DNA of 64,000 bases from Streptomyces sp. NBC_01351 (GTDB lineage Bacteria; Actinomycetota; Actinomycetes; Streptomycetales; Streptomycetaceae), in NCBI RefSeq assembly GCF_036237315.1, contig NZ_CP108356.1, forward strand, positions 1,426,001-1,490,000, in the 5' to 3' direction. The notes beneath the pieces are model-generated. The model did not search any database, was not told where the DNA came from, and saw only the letters and a program-made list of their open reading frames with translations. The translations under genes and the position numbers were made by a program. This document shows positions 8,690-16,556 of the stretch, in pieces; position 1 is the first letter of the stretch; every line of letters starts with the position of its first letter.

Positions 8690-9358
8690 GTGACAGACGG
8701 CTTCCCGGCTCCCGTCGCGGTGGCCCACGTACCCCTGGCAGCCACAGTGGTGCGCGTCGCCGAACTCGCGGCCAAGATGGGGCACGATCGGAACCAGGTC
8801 TTCGACCTGCGGCGCCTCTCCGAGGCCTCCGGCGTGCCCACCGACGTGGTCAGGACCCTGCTCGACGGCAGGCCGGCCGGCGAACCCGATCTGCAGGCCC
8901 GTTTCCTCCAGCGTCTCGATCTGCTGCGGCGCACCCGGGTCAAGCCCAACGGCCGGCGCTACACCCAGCAGGAGATCGCCGACGGCGCCGGCATGTCCCG
9001 GCAGCAGGCGGGCGCGCTGATCAACGGCGACCGCCGCCCCACCATGGAGCACTGCGACGCCATCCAGCGCTTCTTCGGGGTGCACGCCGGGTTCCTCACC
9101 GCCCACGACGCGGACGCCCTCACCGACGCCCTCCAGCGGACCGAGCAGCAGCTGCTCCAGGACTTCGCCGGCCGCGCGCGGGAAACCGTACCGGCCGCGG
9201 CCGCATCGACGGGCGATCCGCTGGCAAGACTCCTCCAGAACCACGGCGTACGGGGCATCGCCTGGCGCGCCGCCCAACTGCCGAGCGACAAGCACCGGGA
9301 CAAGGTCACCGAATGGCTGGACATGCTCCTTGAGAGCGTCAAACCGAATGAATCCTGA
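8690..9358 (+). CDS. HTH DNA-binding protein, first gene of an HTH-protease-membrane protein operon
   Basis: 222 residues from GTG at 8690, preceded by AGGAG at 8678-8682 with 7-base spacing; an in-frame ATG at 8651 lacks such a site. The middle of the protein (about 85-140) reads as an XRE-like helix-turn-helix (YTQQEIADGAGMSRQQAGALI, split over two helices, then RRPTMEHCDAIQRFF). An N-terminal segment with a second regulator-like stretch (VFDLRRLSEASGVPTDVV) precedes it. Next downstream is a HEXXH protease and a 7-TM protein. In ImmA/IrrE systems the protease cleaves or inactivates a partner HTH repressor, which is the likely relation here. Confidence 0.82.
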   Translation: MTDGFPAPVAVAHVPLAATVVRVAELAAKMGHDRNQVFDLRRLSEASGVPTDVVRTLLDGRPAGEPDLQARFLQRLDLLRRTRVKPNGRRYTQQEIADGAGMSRQQAGALINGDRRPTMEHCDAIQRFFGVHAGFLTAHDADALTDALQRTEQQLLQDFAGRARETVPAAAASTGDPLARLLQNHGVRGIAWRAAQLPSDKHRDKVTEWLDMLLESVKPNES

Positions 9359-9378
9359 CCCAGTCGAAAGTCTGGGTC
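9357..9378 (+). other. Stem-loop overlapping a stop codon
   Basis: GACCCAG and CTGGGTC form a 7-bp perfect stem with an 8-base loop. The left arm overlaps the TGA of the HTH gene and the hairpin lies 44 bases before the protease start. No T-tract follows, so it is more likely a processing or attenuation element tuning HTH:protease ratio than a strong terminator. Confidence 0.45.
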
Positions 9379-9422
9379 TGATCCTTGAATCCTGATCCGG
9401 ATCCACGCCGACGGGGAGAACG

Positions 9423-9980
9423 GTGAGCATAGGCAGAGAGCAGCGGCGGTTGTGCGGGGAGCTGGTGGCCGGCATCCGGCTGACCGCACCCGTGGAACCC
9501 GTGGACCTCTACGCCGCCCTGTGCGAGGGCATGAGCAGACACCGCGGCCGACCGGTGGAGTTCCGGATGGCCTCGTTCCCGCCGGGGACGGCCAGCGGCC
9601 TGTGGCTCGACATGGCGGACCGCGACCTCGTGGTCGTCGAGGAACGCACCGCGCCCGACCACCAGTTGGTGATCCTCGGGCACGAGCTGTGGCACATGAA
9701 GGCCGGTCACTGCAGCCACCACGTCGACGGCGCCGCCGTGGCCGCCCGACTGCTGTCCGACGAGGCCGACATCGGCGAGACGGTCCGCCGTGTCGCCGCG
9801 CGCACCCGCGCCGACGTGCAGGAGGAGACCGAGGCCGAGACCTTCGGCCTGCTGCTGGGCAGCCGCTGCCGGACCTGGCTGGCCGGATCGGCGAGCCACC
9901 GCGCTCCGGCGCAGCGCGACCACCTGGCGGGCCGGATCGAGGCCTCGCTCGGCTACCGGGGGCACAGGAACGACCGTTGA
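9423..9980 (+). CDS. ImmA/IrrE-type metallopeptidase
   Basis: 185 residues from GTG at 9423, with GGGGAG 8 bases upstream. The zinc-protease signature HELWH is at residues 87-91, preceded by the hydrophobic strand LVILG and followed by HCSHH, and an acidic helix with AETFGLLL carries a candidate third ligand Glu. These features match the ImmA/IrrE (DUF955-like) family, whose members cleave HTH repressors when triggered. The gene sits between an HTH protein and a multi-spanning membrane protein and overlaps the latter by 4 bases, so membrane events could signal the protease, which in turn acts on the HTH protein. This chain is inference. Confidence 0.85.
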   Translation: MSIGREQRRLCGELVAGIRLTAPVEPVDLYAALCEGMSRHRGRPVEFRMASFPPGTASGLWLDMADRDLVVVEERTAPDHQLVILGHELWHMKAGHCSHHVDGAAVAARLLSDEADIGETVRRVAARTRADVQEETEAETFGLLLGSRCRTWLAGSASHRAPAQRDHLAGRIEASLGYRGHRNDR

Positions 9981-11161
9981 ACGGCAAGGACTACTACATA
10001 CCGGCGGTCGCGATGGCGATCGCGCTCGCCGTCAAGCTGCCGGCCCTGCGCCACAACTGGCGCGATCCGCTGCTGCGTTCGGTAGTGGCCCTGCTGACCC
10101 TGGCGGCTGCGGTGTTCGCCTTCGCCGCCCCGCCCACCATCGGTGCGGTCAACCGCTGGACCGGGGTTCCCAACATCTCGGCACCGTTGGTGTACTGCCT
10201 GCTCACCGCGTTCAGCGCCTCCTGCCTGGTGCTCGTCGTCAACTGGCGGGGCGGCCCTCCCGAGCAGACCCGCCGCGTCTCGCAGCGCTGGATCCTCGGC
10301 TACGGCCTCGTGATCGTGGTCCTGATCGTGCTCTTCGCCCTGGGCGAGGCTCCGGAAGAGCGGCTGCGCGACCTGGACACCCACTACGCGAACACCCCGT
10401 ACATCCGCGAGATGATCGCGCTCTACCTGGTGGCGCACAACGTGGCCGCGCTGGTGATGGTGGCCATGTGCTGGCGCTGGTCGCTCCAGGTGCGCGGCTG
10501 GCTCCGGGCCGGACTGATGATCATCGTCGCGGGCTACATGTTCAACCTCAGCTACGACGCCACCAAGATGACGGCCGTCGTCGCCCGCTGGACCGGCCAC
10601 GACCTCGACTTCCTCAGTACGCTCGTCGCCCCGCCCCTGGCCTCCATGGGTGCCCTGGTCAGCGCGATCGGCTTCGTCCTCCCCCTGGTCTGCCAGAAGC
10701 TGTCGGACACCTGGGACATCTGGAGGAGGTACCGCAGGCTCGGCTGGCTCTGGCAGGAGGTGCAGATCTCCGCGCCCAGCGGTACCCCCACCGTGCACAT
10801 GGCCTGGTGGTCCGCCGCCGAACTGCGCGTGATCCAGCGCGAGTCGGACATCCACGACGGGTTCCTGCACCTGGGCCCGTACTTCGACCGCCACTTGCGG
10901 GACGACGCCTACGAGCGGGCCCTCGTCGAGGGGGCCGGCGAGGAGACCGCCCGCGCGGTGGCCGACGCCGCCATGGTCGCGGCCGCCGTACAGGCCCGTA
11001 CCGCGGACCCCGAGGGCCGGGTCATCGACGCCGGGGACGACCACGGCGACACCGTCGAGGGGCCGCGCGACCTGCTGCGGATCTCCCACGCCCTGCGGCA
11101 TTCACCGGTGGTGCAGGCGGTCCGGCAGCGCGCGGCCCTCTCCGGGAGCGGACTGTCCTGA
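9977..11161 (+). CDS. Seven-TM protein, MAB_1171c / DUF6545-like
   Basis: 394 residues from TTG at 9977, which overlaps the protease stop (TTGA); AGGAA lies just upstream. Residues 1-250 contain about seven hydrophobic segments (for example LLTLAAAVFAFAA, LVIVVLIVLFALG, LIVAGYMF-like stretches). The remaining 150 residues are soluble. It resembles the MAB_1171c putative transporter group of actinobacteria, which is regularly found with HTH and ImmA/IrrE-like genes. True transport activity is unproven; it could be a membrane sensor. No signal peptide is needed because the first TM starts near residue 5. Confidence 0.8.
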   Translation: MNGKDYYIPAVAMAIALAVKLPALRHNWRDPLLRSVVALLTLAAAVFAFAAPPTIGAVNRWTGVPNISAPLVYCLLTAFSASCLVLVVNWRGGPPEQTRRVSQRWILGYGLVIVVLIVLFALGEAPEERLRDLDTHYANTPYIREMIALYLVAHNVAALVMVAMCWRWSLQVRGWLRAGLMIIVAGYMFNLSYDATKMTAVVARWTGHDLDFLSTLVAPPLASMGALVSAIGFVLPLVCQKLSDTWDIWRRYRRLGWLWQEVQISAPSGTPTVHMAWWSAAELRVIQRESDIHDGFLHLGPYFDRHLRDDAYERALVEGAGEETARAVADAAMVAAAVQARTADPEGRVIDAGDDHGDTVEGPRDLLRISHALRHSPVVQAVRQRAALSGSGLS

Positions 11162-11173
11162 AGCCGGGTCCCC

Positions 11174-11953
11174 TCAGCGGGCGGCCGCCGCCGTCACCGT
11201 GTCCGGGAACAGGTCCTGGAACGGCGCGGCCGAGTCGATCCCGGCCCGCCCGAACGGCGCGTCGAAGCTCCACACCATGAACAGCAGGAACACGATCAGC
11301 GCACTGAACAGCCCGGCCAGCAGCAGCTCCCGCCCCGAGCGCCTGATCTGCAGGGTGAAGATCAGCCCGACGGTGACCACTCCGCCCACCAGCAGCCCCA
11401 ACCACACCACCGCCGGCAGCGTGGACTCCGAGCTCTGGGTCCGGGAGTGCCGGGCGTCGTCGGCGGCCGCGATGTGGTCCAGCAGCGGCTGGTAGGCCTG
11501 CGCCTGGAGTTCGGTGGTCGGGCTCTGGTGGGTGACGTCGCTGCGCAGCTTGCCCAGCAGCCGGCCCCCCTCCGCGGAGGCCGCGTCGCCGGAGGTCAGC
11601 CGCGGCCAGTCCACGGAGACCGTGTGGGAGACGTACGCGTCCACCTCGCCCCGGATCCGGTCGCGGACGGCGGCCGGGTAGACATCGGCACGCTGGGTGA
11701 CCTCGTACAGGGCCTGCGCCTCGCGGCGGACGCTGTCCTCGGCGGCGCCGCGCGCCTCCCAGACTCCGGCGATGGCCAGGCCCAGCACGATCGCGTAGAC
11801 CACGCCCACCATCATCGTCATGTACTCGATGACGTCGGGGGTTTCGCTGGTGTCCTCGTCGTCCGCGGCCCGGCGGTGCCGGATCGCGGTGATGGTGAGG
11901 ACGAGGGCGCAGACGAGCGCCATGGCGATGGCCAGGACCAGCCATTCGGACAC
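11174..11953 (-). CDS. DUF4239 (bestrophin-like) membrane protein
   Basis: 259 residues from GTG at 11953, with GGGAGAA upstream. There are two N-terminal helices (WLVLAIAMALVCALVLTI and a segment around VGVVYAIVLGLAIAGVW), a long soluble middle with an EAQALYEV helix, and two C-terminal helices (VVWLGLLVGGVVTVGLIF; LLLAGLFSALIVFLLFMVW). This 2+2 layout is the DUF4239 pattern, a family distantly similar to bestrophin channels with no established function. It ends 12 bases from the convergent DUF6545 gene. Confidence 0.82.
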   Translation of the reverse strand: MSEWLVLAIAMALVCALVLTITAIRHRRAADDEDTSETPDVIEYMTMMVGVVYAIVLGLAIAGVWEARGAAEDSVRREAQALYEVTQRADVYPAAVRDRIRGEVDAYVSHTVSVDWPRLTSGDAASAEGGRLLGKLRSDVTHQSPTTELQAQAYQPLLDHIAAADDARHSRTQSSESTLPAVVWLGLLVGGVVTVGLIFTLQIRRSGRELLLAGLFSALIVFLLFMVWSFDAPFGRAGIDSAAPFQDLFPDTVTAAAAR

Positions 11954-12010
11954 GTGGGTTCTCCCGGTGTGGGTGGGGTGGATGGTGGTGCGCGCGGGCC
12001 GCGGCGGCGG

Positions 12011-12577
12011 TCAGCCGCGGCTCTTGGAGCGCGGACGCAGGGCGGCCGCGGCGAGTACGGCCGGGGTCGTGACGACCGCCATGAGCATCACGGTGGACAG
12101 TCCGCCAGGGTCGCGCCGCTGCAGGGCCGCGGACCGGTACGGGCGCACGTGGAAGGCACTCACGGGCGCGGCCGCGGCCCTGGGCCGGGGCGCGGCGGTG
12201 GCGTCCGCCGGGGCGGCGTCGGCCTCCGGTCCGGCCGGCGCCGGTGCGGGTGGCGGCGGCTTCGCGTCACCGGCCCCCGCCTTCGCCGCGGGCGCGGCCG
12301 GCTCCGGCCGCTCGGGGTCCCGCGGGCGCGGCGAACCGGCCGGGGCGGGGCCCGTGCCCGGGTGGTGGACGGTCGGCCGGTCGGCGCCGGGCACGGCCGC
12401 CCGCACCGAGGGCGACCCGGAAGGCCGGGCCGCGGGCCGCCCGGGCCCGCCCCCCGGCACGCACACGTCGACCCGGGCTCCGCGCCCGTCGCCGTCGCCC
12501 GCGACCGCCACGTGGCCGTGCAGGGGGCAGAGCACCGCCACCAGACCGGCCCCGGCGAAGTACTGCCAAGCGGTCAC
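12011..12577 (-). CDS. Proline/alanine-rich protein with N- and C-terminal hydrophobic segments
   Basis: 188 residues from GTG at 12577 with GGGAGGA 6-7 bases upstream, a good site that supports the gene. A short hydrophobic N-terminus (WQYFAGAGLVAVLCPLHGHV) leads into about 110 residues of Pro/Ala/Gly-rich low complexity. A C-terminal helix (TVMLMAVVTTPAVLAAAAL) ends in the basic tail RPRSKSRG. It looks like a membrane-anchored extracytoplasmic spacer protein, but no LPxTG sorting motif is present. Family not recognised. It lies 57 bases downstream of the DUF4239 gene on the same strand. Confidence 0.6.
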   Translation of the reverse strand: MTAWQYFAGAGLVAVLCPLHGHVAVAGDGDGRGARVDVCVPGGGPGRPAARPSGSPSVRAAVPGADRPTVHHPGTGPAPAGSPRPRDPERPEPAAPAAKAGAGDAKPPPPAPAPAGPEADAAPADATAAPRPRAAAAPVSAFHVRPYRSAALQRRDPGGLSTVMLMAVVTTPAVLAAAALRPRSKSRG

Positions 12578-12797
12578 CGCGCGTCCTCCCGAATTCCGCA
12601 GCAGATGTAGGGGTTACGTCTGAAGAAACGATCACGGCGGGGGTTCGATACGCGGCAGACAGGCCAAGATCCCGTTCCGGGGGGTGACTTCGGGGCGTGT
12701 CGGGCCCGCTTCGGGCCGCGGGGCGGTCCGTACGGCTCAGCCTGGGTTCCCGGTCCGGCGCGTCACACGGTGAATACGAAAATCCGAGCACAGGATG
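12578..12797. other. Intergenic stretch with nothing recognised
   Basis: This is the upstream part of a 372-base gap. It has short AT-richer patches but no palindrome, RNA or gene I can support. It should hold the promoters for the gene at 12577 (minus) and for the truncated monooxygenase start at 12798 (plus). Confidence 0.4.
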
Positions 12798-12845
12798 ATG
12801 TCCGTGGACACGGACGTCATCATCGTCGGCGCTGGGCCGACCGGC
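12798..12845 (+). pseudogene. Truncated N-terminus of an FAD-dependent monooxygenase
   Basis: From ATG at 12798, preceded by AGGATG, 16 codons read MSVDTDVIIVGAGPTG. This is the standard beginning of PheA/TfdB-like FAD monooxygenases, ending exactly in the FAD-binding GAGPTG. The frame then runs into an inverted-repeat element at 12846 and the rest of the enzyme (normally about 500 residues) is missing. The neighbouring alpha/beta hydrolase may once have been its operon partner. Confidence 0.7.
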
Positions 12846-12905
12846 AGGGCCTGCCTTTCGGATCGGGCCGGATCAGCCCGGCCCGTCCCGATCCGGAAGG
12901 CCGGT
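12846..12905. mobile_element. Remnant of a MITE-like element, same family as 47151-47368
   Basis: Bases 12846-12880 match the left end of the MITE at 47151-47185 in 31 of 35 positions, including the outermost AGGGC and the stretch GGCCGGATCAGCCCG. The right half is a degraded inverted copy (CCCGATCCGGAAGGC against the left GCCTTTCGGATCGG), so the remnant folds as a hairpin. The internal part of the element is absent. It starts directly after the GPTG codons of the truncated monooxygenase. Confidence 0.65.
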
Positions 12906-12949
12906 CCCGGGCCGGGCGCGCCCGCCTCCCTCGACACTGCGCCGGCGGC

Positions 12950-13864
12950 ATGACCACCTCACCCGCGGGCACCTCCCGGGGGGTGCGCCGGATCAGCCTG
13001 AACGCCTCCGGGATCCCGCTGTCCGCGCTGCTCTGCGTGCCCCGGGGCGGCGCTCCGCGGGCAACCGTCGTCGCGGTGCACGGGGCCGGCATGAACGCCG
13101 GCTACTTCGACGGCCAGGCCCTGCCCGACCTGTCCCTGCTCACCCTGGGAGCCCGGCTCGGGTTCACCGTCCTGTCCGTGGACCGGCCCGGCTACGGGCA
13201 GTCCGCTGGCCCGCTCCCCGAGGGGCAGGCGCTCGCCGAGCAGGCGGCCACGCTCGCCGCCGCCCTGCGCGACTACCGCGCCCGGTTCCCCACGGGGGCC
13301 GGGCTCTTCCTGCTGGCCCACTCGTTCGGCGGGAAGGTCGCGCTGCTCACCGCCGCCGACCACGCCGCACCCGACCTGCTCGGCGTCGAGGTCTCCGGCT
13401 GCGGCCACCGGTACGCGCCGGACGCCCTCTCGCGTGAAGGTGCCGCCCGGGGCGGCAGACGGAGCTGGGGGCCGCTGGGCCTCTACCCGCCGAGCACCTT
13501 CACCACCGGCGGCTCGATCGTCGCCCCCGTCCCGTCCCGGGAGCAGGCGGACATCCTCCGCTGGCCGAAGCTGTTCCGGGGTGTCGCGGCCCGCGTCCGC
13601 GTACCCGTACGCTTCACCTTCGCCGAGCACGAGACCTGGTGGCGGCACGACGCGGAGGCCCTCACCGAGCTCCGGTCCCGGCTGACCGCCGCGCCACGGC
13701 TGTGCGTGGACCGCCAGCCCGGGGCGGGCCACAACATCAGCCTGGGATACGCGGCCCGCTCCTATCACCTGCGCTGCCTCGGCTTCTTCGAGGACTGCCT
13801 GCTGACCGGCCCGGCTCAGCCGATCGTCAGCGCGGGGCCGGTGACCGTCAGCCCGAGGTCGTGA
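12950..13864 (+). CDS. Alpha/beta hydrolase
   Basis: 304 residues from ATG at 12950. The fold is shown by the oxyanion-hole segment VVAVHGAGMNAGYF (about residues 40-53), the nucleophile elbow AHSFGGK (GxSxG form with His first, near residue 125) and a late GAGHNIS segment carrying the catalytic His (near residue 262). The acid is probably in the FAEHETWW region. Substrate unknown. The ATG sits 45 bases past a MITE remnant that cuts off a monooxygenase start, so the gene may now use that gene's promoter. Its 3' end overlaps the convergent DoxX gene by 49 bases. Confidence 0.85.
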   Translation: MTTSPAGTSRGVRRISLNASGIPLSALLCVPRGGAPRATVVAVHGAGMNAGYFDGQALPDLSLLTLGARLGFTVLSVDRPGYGQSAGPLPEGQALAEQAATLAAALRDYRARFPTGAGLFLLAHSFGGKVALLTAADHAAPDLLGVEVSGCGHRYAPDALSREGAARGGRRSWGPLGLYPPSTFTTGGSIVAPVPSREQADILRWPKLFRGVAARVRVPVRFTFAEHETWWRHDAEALTELRSRLTAAPRLCVDRQPGAGHNISLGYAARSYHLRCLGFFEDCLLTGPAQPIVSAGPVTVSPRS

Positions 13865-14235
13865 CAGGCGTAGGCGAAGAACGCGAACATCACCAGTGAC
13901 GCGCCGCCCAGCGCCGTGTCCTTGAAGAAGTGCACCTGCTCCGCCATCCGGGCCTGCGGGTCGCTCTCCTTCCAGAAGGCGTGCATCATCGGGGCCGTCG
14001 CGAAGCAGAACGCGGCCAGCGCGAGGGCCCCGATGTCGGCCCAGAGGCCCACGCCGATGCTGACGGTGCCCACGAGCAGGACCAGTCCGCTGACGATCGT
14101 GGCGGGGACGGCCAGGGGCACTCCGCGCGAGGCGGCGTAGGCCGCCATCTGCGAGGTCTTGGTCAGGTGGCCCAAGGCCGAAACGGCGAACAGGGCAACG
14201 AACAGCAGGCGGCCGATCAGTACGACGACATCCAT
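13816..14235 (-). CDS. DoxX-like four-TM membrane protein
   Basis: 139 residues from ATG at 14235, with GGGAGG 7 bases upstream. Four hydrophobic segments are visible (VVLIGRLLFVALFAVSALGH; TIVSGLVLLVGTVSIGVGLW; IGALALAAFCFATAPMMH; ALGGASLVMFAFFAYACH), as in the DoxX/SURF4-like family of small membrane proteins linked to quinone or redox chemistry. A GATAAT hexamer at 14264-14269 (minus strand) is a possible -10 box. The 3' end is antisense to the alpha/beta hydrolase over 49 bases. Confidence 0.82.
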   Translation of the reverse strand: MDVVVLIGRLLFVALFAVSALGHLTKTSQMAAYAASRGVPLAVPATIVSGLVLLVGTVSIGVGLWADIGALALAAFCFATAPMMHAFWKESDPQARMAEQVHFFKDTALGGASLVMFAFFAYACHDLGLTVTGPALTIG

Positions 14236-14397
14236 GGTGGACCTCCCATACCTCCCCCCGTCCATTATCCTTTCGCTCACTCGTTCGACTCGGTACGCCA
14301 CGGCACCCGCCTCCACCCCGCCCCATGCTCGGAGCATGGAACCCCTGGACCCCCTGGAATCCGTGGGTTGCCCCTGCCACCGCCACCCCGGACACGC

Positions 14398-14435
14398 GTG
14401 AGGGGCGCGACCCTCGACCGGGTCGCGCCCCTCAC
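14398..14435 (-). terminator. Strong hairpin terminator of metG
   Basis: A perfect 16-bp stem (14398-14413 with 14420-14435) with a 6-base loop lies 20 bases beyond the metG stop. No long T-tract follows, which is usual for Streptomyces terminators. Confidence 0.85.
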
Positions 14436-14455
14436 GGAGTCGTCAACTCGAAGGC

Positions 14456-16171
14456 TCAGGCCTCCGGGGAGCCGCCGAAGCGCTCGCGGTAGGACTCCAG
14501 GTCCTCGTCGGTGATCTTCGCGAAGAGCACCGGCGGCACGGTGAACGGCGTCCCCGCCGGGACCGCGTCCAGCGACTTGGCCTGCTCCGGGGTGATCCAC
14601 GCCGCCGTGTCGTCGGCGAGCGCGAAGGCGGTGCGCATGGCGTGCGCCGAGGCCGGGATGAAGGGCTCGGAGACCACCGAGTAGAGGTGGATGAGGTTCA
14701 TCGCGGTGCGCAGGGTGAGCGCCGCGCCGTCCTCGTCGGTCTTGATCTCCAGCCAGGGGGCCTTCTCCTCCAGGTAGGAGTTGCCGGCCGACCACAGGGC
14801 GCGCAGCGCGGCCGCGGCCTTGCGGTACTGGAGGGCCTCCATGTGGCCCTCGTACTCGGCGAGCAGCTCGGCGATCTGCTCGCCGAGCTTGGCCTCGACC
14901 TCACCGGCGGCGTTGCCGGCCGGGACGGCGTCGCCGAAGCGCTTGCGGGAGAAGGAGAGCACGCGGTTGACGAAGTTGCCGAGGGTGTTGGCGAGGTCCC
15001 CGTTGACCGTGGTGGTGAAGTGCTCCCACGTGAAGGACGAGTCGTCGGACTCGGGCGCGTTGGCGATGAGGAAGTAGCGCCAGTAGTCGGCCGGCAGGAT
15101 TTCGAGGGCCTGGTCGGTGAAGACGCCGCGCTTCTGCGAGGTGGAGAACTTGCCGCCGTAGTACGTCAGCCAGTTGAAGGCCTTGACGTAGTCGACCTTC
15201 TTCCACGGCTCGCGGGTGGCCAGCTCGGTGGCGGGGAACATCACCGTGTGGAACGGGACGTTGTCCTTGGCCATGAACTGGGTGTAGCGGACGTCCTCGG
15301 CCTCGTACCACCACGACTTGTAGTCGCGGTCGGCCGGGTTCAGGTCGGACCATTCCTTCGTCGCGCCGATGTACTCGATCGGCGCGTCGAACCAGACGTA
15401 GAAGACCTTGCCGTCGGCGGCCAGTTCCGGCCACGTGTCGGCCGGGACGGGGACGCCCCAGTCGAGGTCGCGGGTGATGGCGCGGTCGTGCAGGCCCTCG
15501 GTCAGCCACTTGCGGGCGATGGAGGAGGCCAGCTGCGGCCACTCGGCCTCGTGCTCGGAGACCCAGGCCTCGACCTCGTGCTGGAGCTTGGACTGCAGCA
15601 GGAAGAGGTGCTTGGTCTCGCGGACCTCCAGCTCGGTGGAGCCGGAGATGGCCGAGCGGGGCTCGATCAGGTCCGTGGGGTCCAGGACGCGGGTGCAGTT
15701 CTCGCACTGGTCGCCGCGGGCCTTGTCGTAGCCGCAGTGCGGGCAGGTGCCCTCGACGTAGCGGTCCGGCAGGAAGCGGCCGTCGACCGGCGAGTAGACC
15801 TGCCGGATCGCGCGCTCCTCGATGAAGCCGTTCTCCTGCAGCTTGCGCGCGAAGTGCTGGGTGATCTCGCGGTTCTGCACGGAGGAGCTGCGGCCGAAGT
15901 AGTCGAAGGACAGCGCGAAGCCGTCGTAGACCGCCTTCTGGGCGTCGTGGGCCTGCGCGCAGAACTCGGCGACCGAGAGGCCGGCCTCCTTCGCGGCGAG
16001 TTCGGCGGGGGTGCCGTGCTCGTCGGTGGCGCAGATGTAGAGGACGTCGTGGCCGCGCTGGCGGAGGTACCGGGAGTACACATCCGCCGGAAGCATCGAC
16101 CCGACCATGTTGCCCAGGTGCTTGATCCCGTTGATGTACGGAAGCGCGCTGGTGATCAGGTGTCGAGCCAT
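14456..16171 (-). CDS. metG: Methionyl-tRNA synthetase
   Basis: 571 residues from ATG at 16171, with GGAG 9 bases upstream; an ATG 5 codons earlier (16186) is possible. The class I HIGH signature reads HLGN (residues 18-21). The zinc-binding knuckle CPHC plus CENC lies at about 143-160, and the KMSKS loop appears as KFSTS near 338-342, a form common in actinobacterial MetG. The C-terminal part is the alpha-helical anticodon-binding domain. The enzyme charges tRNA-Met with methionine in the cytoplasm. It lacks the C-terminal tRNA-binding OB domain, as expected for the short actinobacterial type. A hairpin in its probable leader (16295-16328) could regulate it. Confidence 0.97.
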   Translation of the reverse strand: MARHLITSALPYINGIKHLGNMVGSMLPADVYSRYLRQRGHDVLYICATDEHGTPAELAAKEAGLSVAEFCAQAHDAQKAVYDGFALSFDYFGRSSSVQNREITQHFARKLQENGFIEERAIRQVYSPVDGRFLPDRYVEGTCPHCGYDKARGDQCENCTRVLDPTDLIEPRSAISGSTELEVRETKHLFLLQSKLQHEVEAWVSEHEAEWPQLASSIARKWLTEGLHDRAITRDLDWGVPVPADTWPELAADGKVFYVWFDAPIEYIGATKEWSDLNPADRDYKSWWYEAEDVRYTQFMAKDNVPFHTVMFPATELATREPWKKVDYVKAFNWLTYYGGKFSTSQKRGVFTDQALEILPADYWRYFLIANAPESDDSSFTWEHFTTTVNGDLANTLGNFVNRVLSFSRKRFGDAVPAGNAAGEVEAKLGEQIAELLAEYEGHMEALQYRKAAAALRALWSAGNSYLEEKAPWLEIKTDEDGAALTLRTAMNLIHLYSVVSEPFIPASAHAMRTAFALADDTAAWITPEQAKSLDAVPAGTPFTVPPVLFAKITDEDLESYRERFGGSPEA

Positions 16172-16294
16172 CCTCGGATGCTCCATTTCATATGTGCGGT
16201 ACCACGTGACGTGACGGTCTATGTACGGGGTTCATCGTATCGAACCGCCGAAACGCCCCGCGCCGGATTTGTTCATGGGCGGACTAACGCAAAA

Positions 16295-16344
16295 GCGAGG
16301 GCTGTGACCTCTCCGTCACGGCCCTCGCGATCGCGCCCATGCTA
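16295..16344 (-). promoter_or_regulatory. Possible metG leader: -10 box followed at once by an intrinsic-terminator-like hairpin
   Basis: On the minus strand a TAGCAT hexamer (16339-16344) is followed, about where transcription would begin, by a 14-bp hairpin (16295-16328, one G-U pair, 6-base loop) and then TTTT. If this promoter drives metG, the hairpin is in its 5' leader, 124 bases before the ATG, and could act as an attenuator. On the plus strand the same hairpin lacks a T-tract. The wider gap 16172-16556 also holds the palindrome at 16435; I see nothing else in it. Confidence 0.5.
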
Positions 16345-16434
16345 CAGGCGGACGGCCCCGCGCCCGACCGGCGGGGAGGCCCGCGGGACGGCATACGGGA
16401 CCGGCATATGCGTATGCGTCCGGCAAGGCCCCCG

Positions 16435-16454
16435 CGTGATCGACACCGATCACG
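16435..16454. promoter_or_regulatory. Perfect 20-bp inverted repeat upstream of a sigma factor gene
   Basis: CGTGATCG-ACAC-CGATCACG is a perfect 8+4+8 inverted repeat, followed by a partial third copy (CGATCATCACCG, 16458-16469). It lies about 100 bases before the sigma gene at 16557 and is followed by the AT-rich stretch AACGTAATATTT. A dimeric repressor or activator site is likely. Confidence 0.5.
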
Positions 16455-16556
16455 ACTCGATCATCACCGAACGTAATATTTCCAGGTTTCTCCTCTGCGC
16501 CCTCCGAGTGCGCCCGCGCTGATTTCCTGTCTCCGCACAGGGGATGAGGTGGAACG

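Noticed and set aside
16172..16556. metG leader considered as a T-box
   Set aside because: No specifier loop or TGGNACC-type T-box sequence was visible in either strand.
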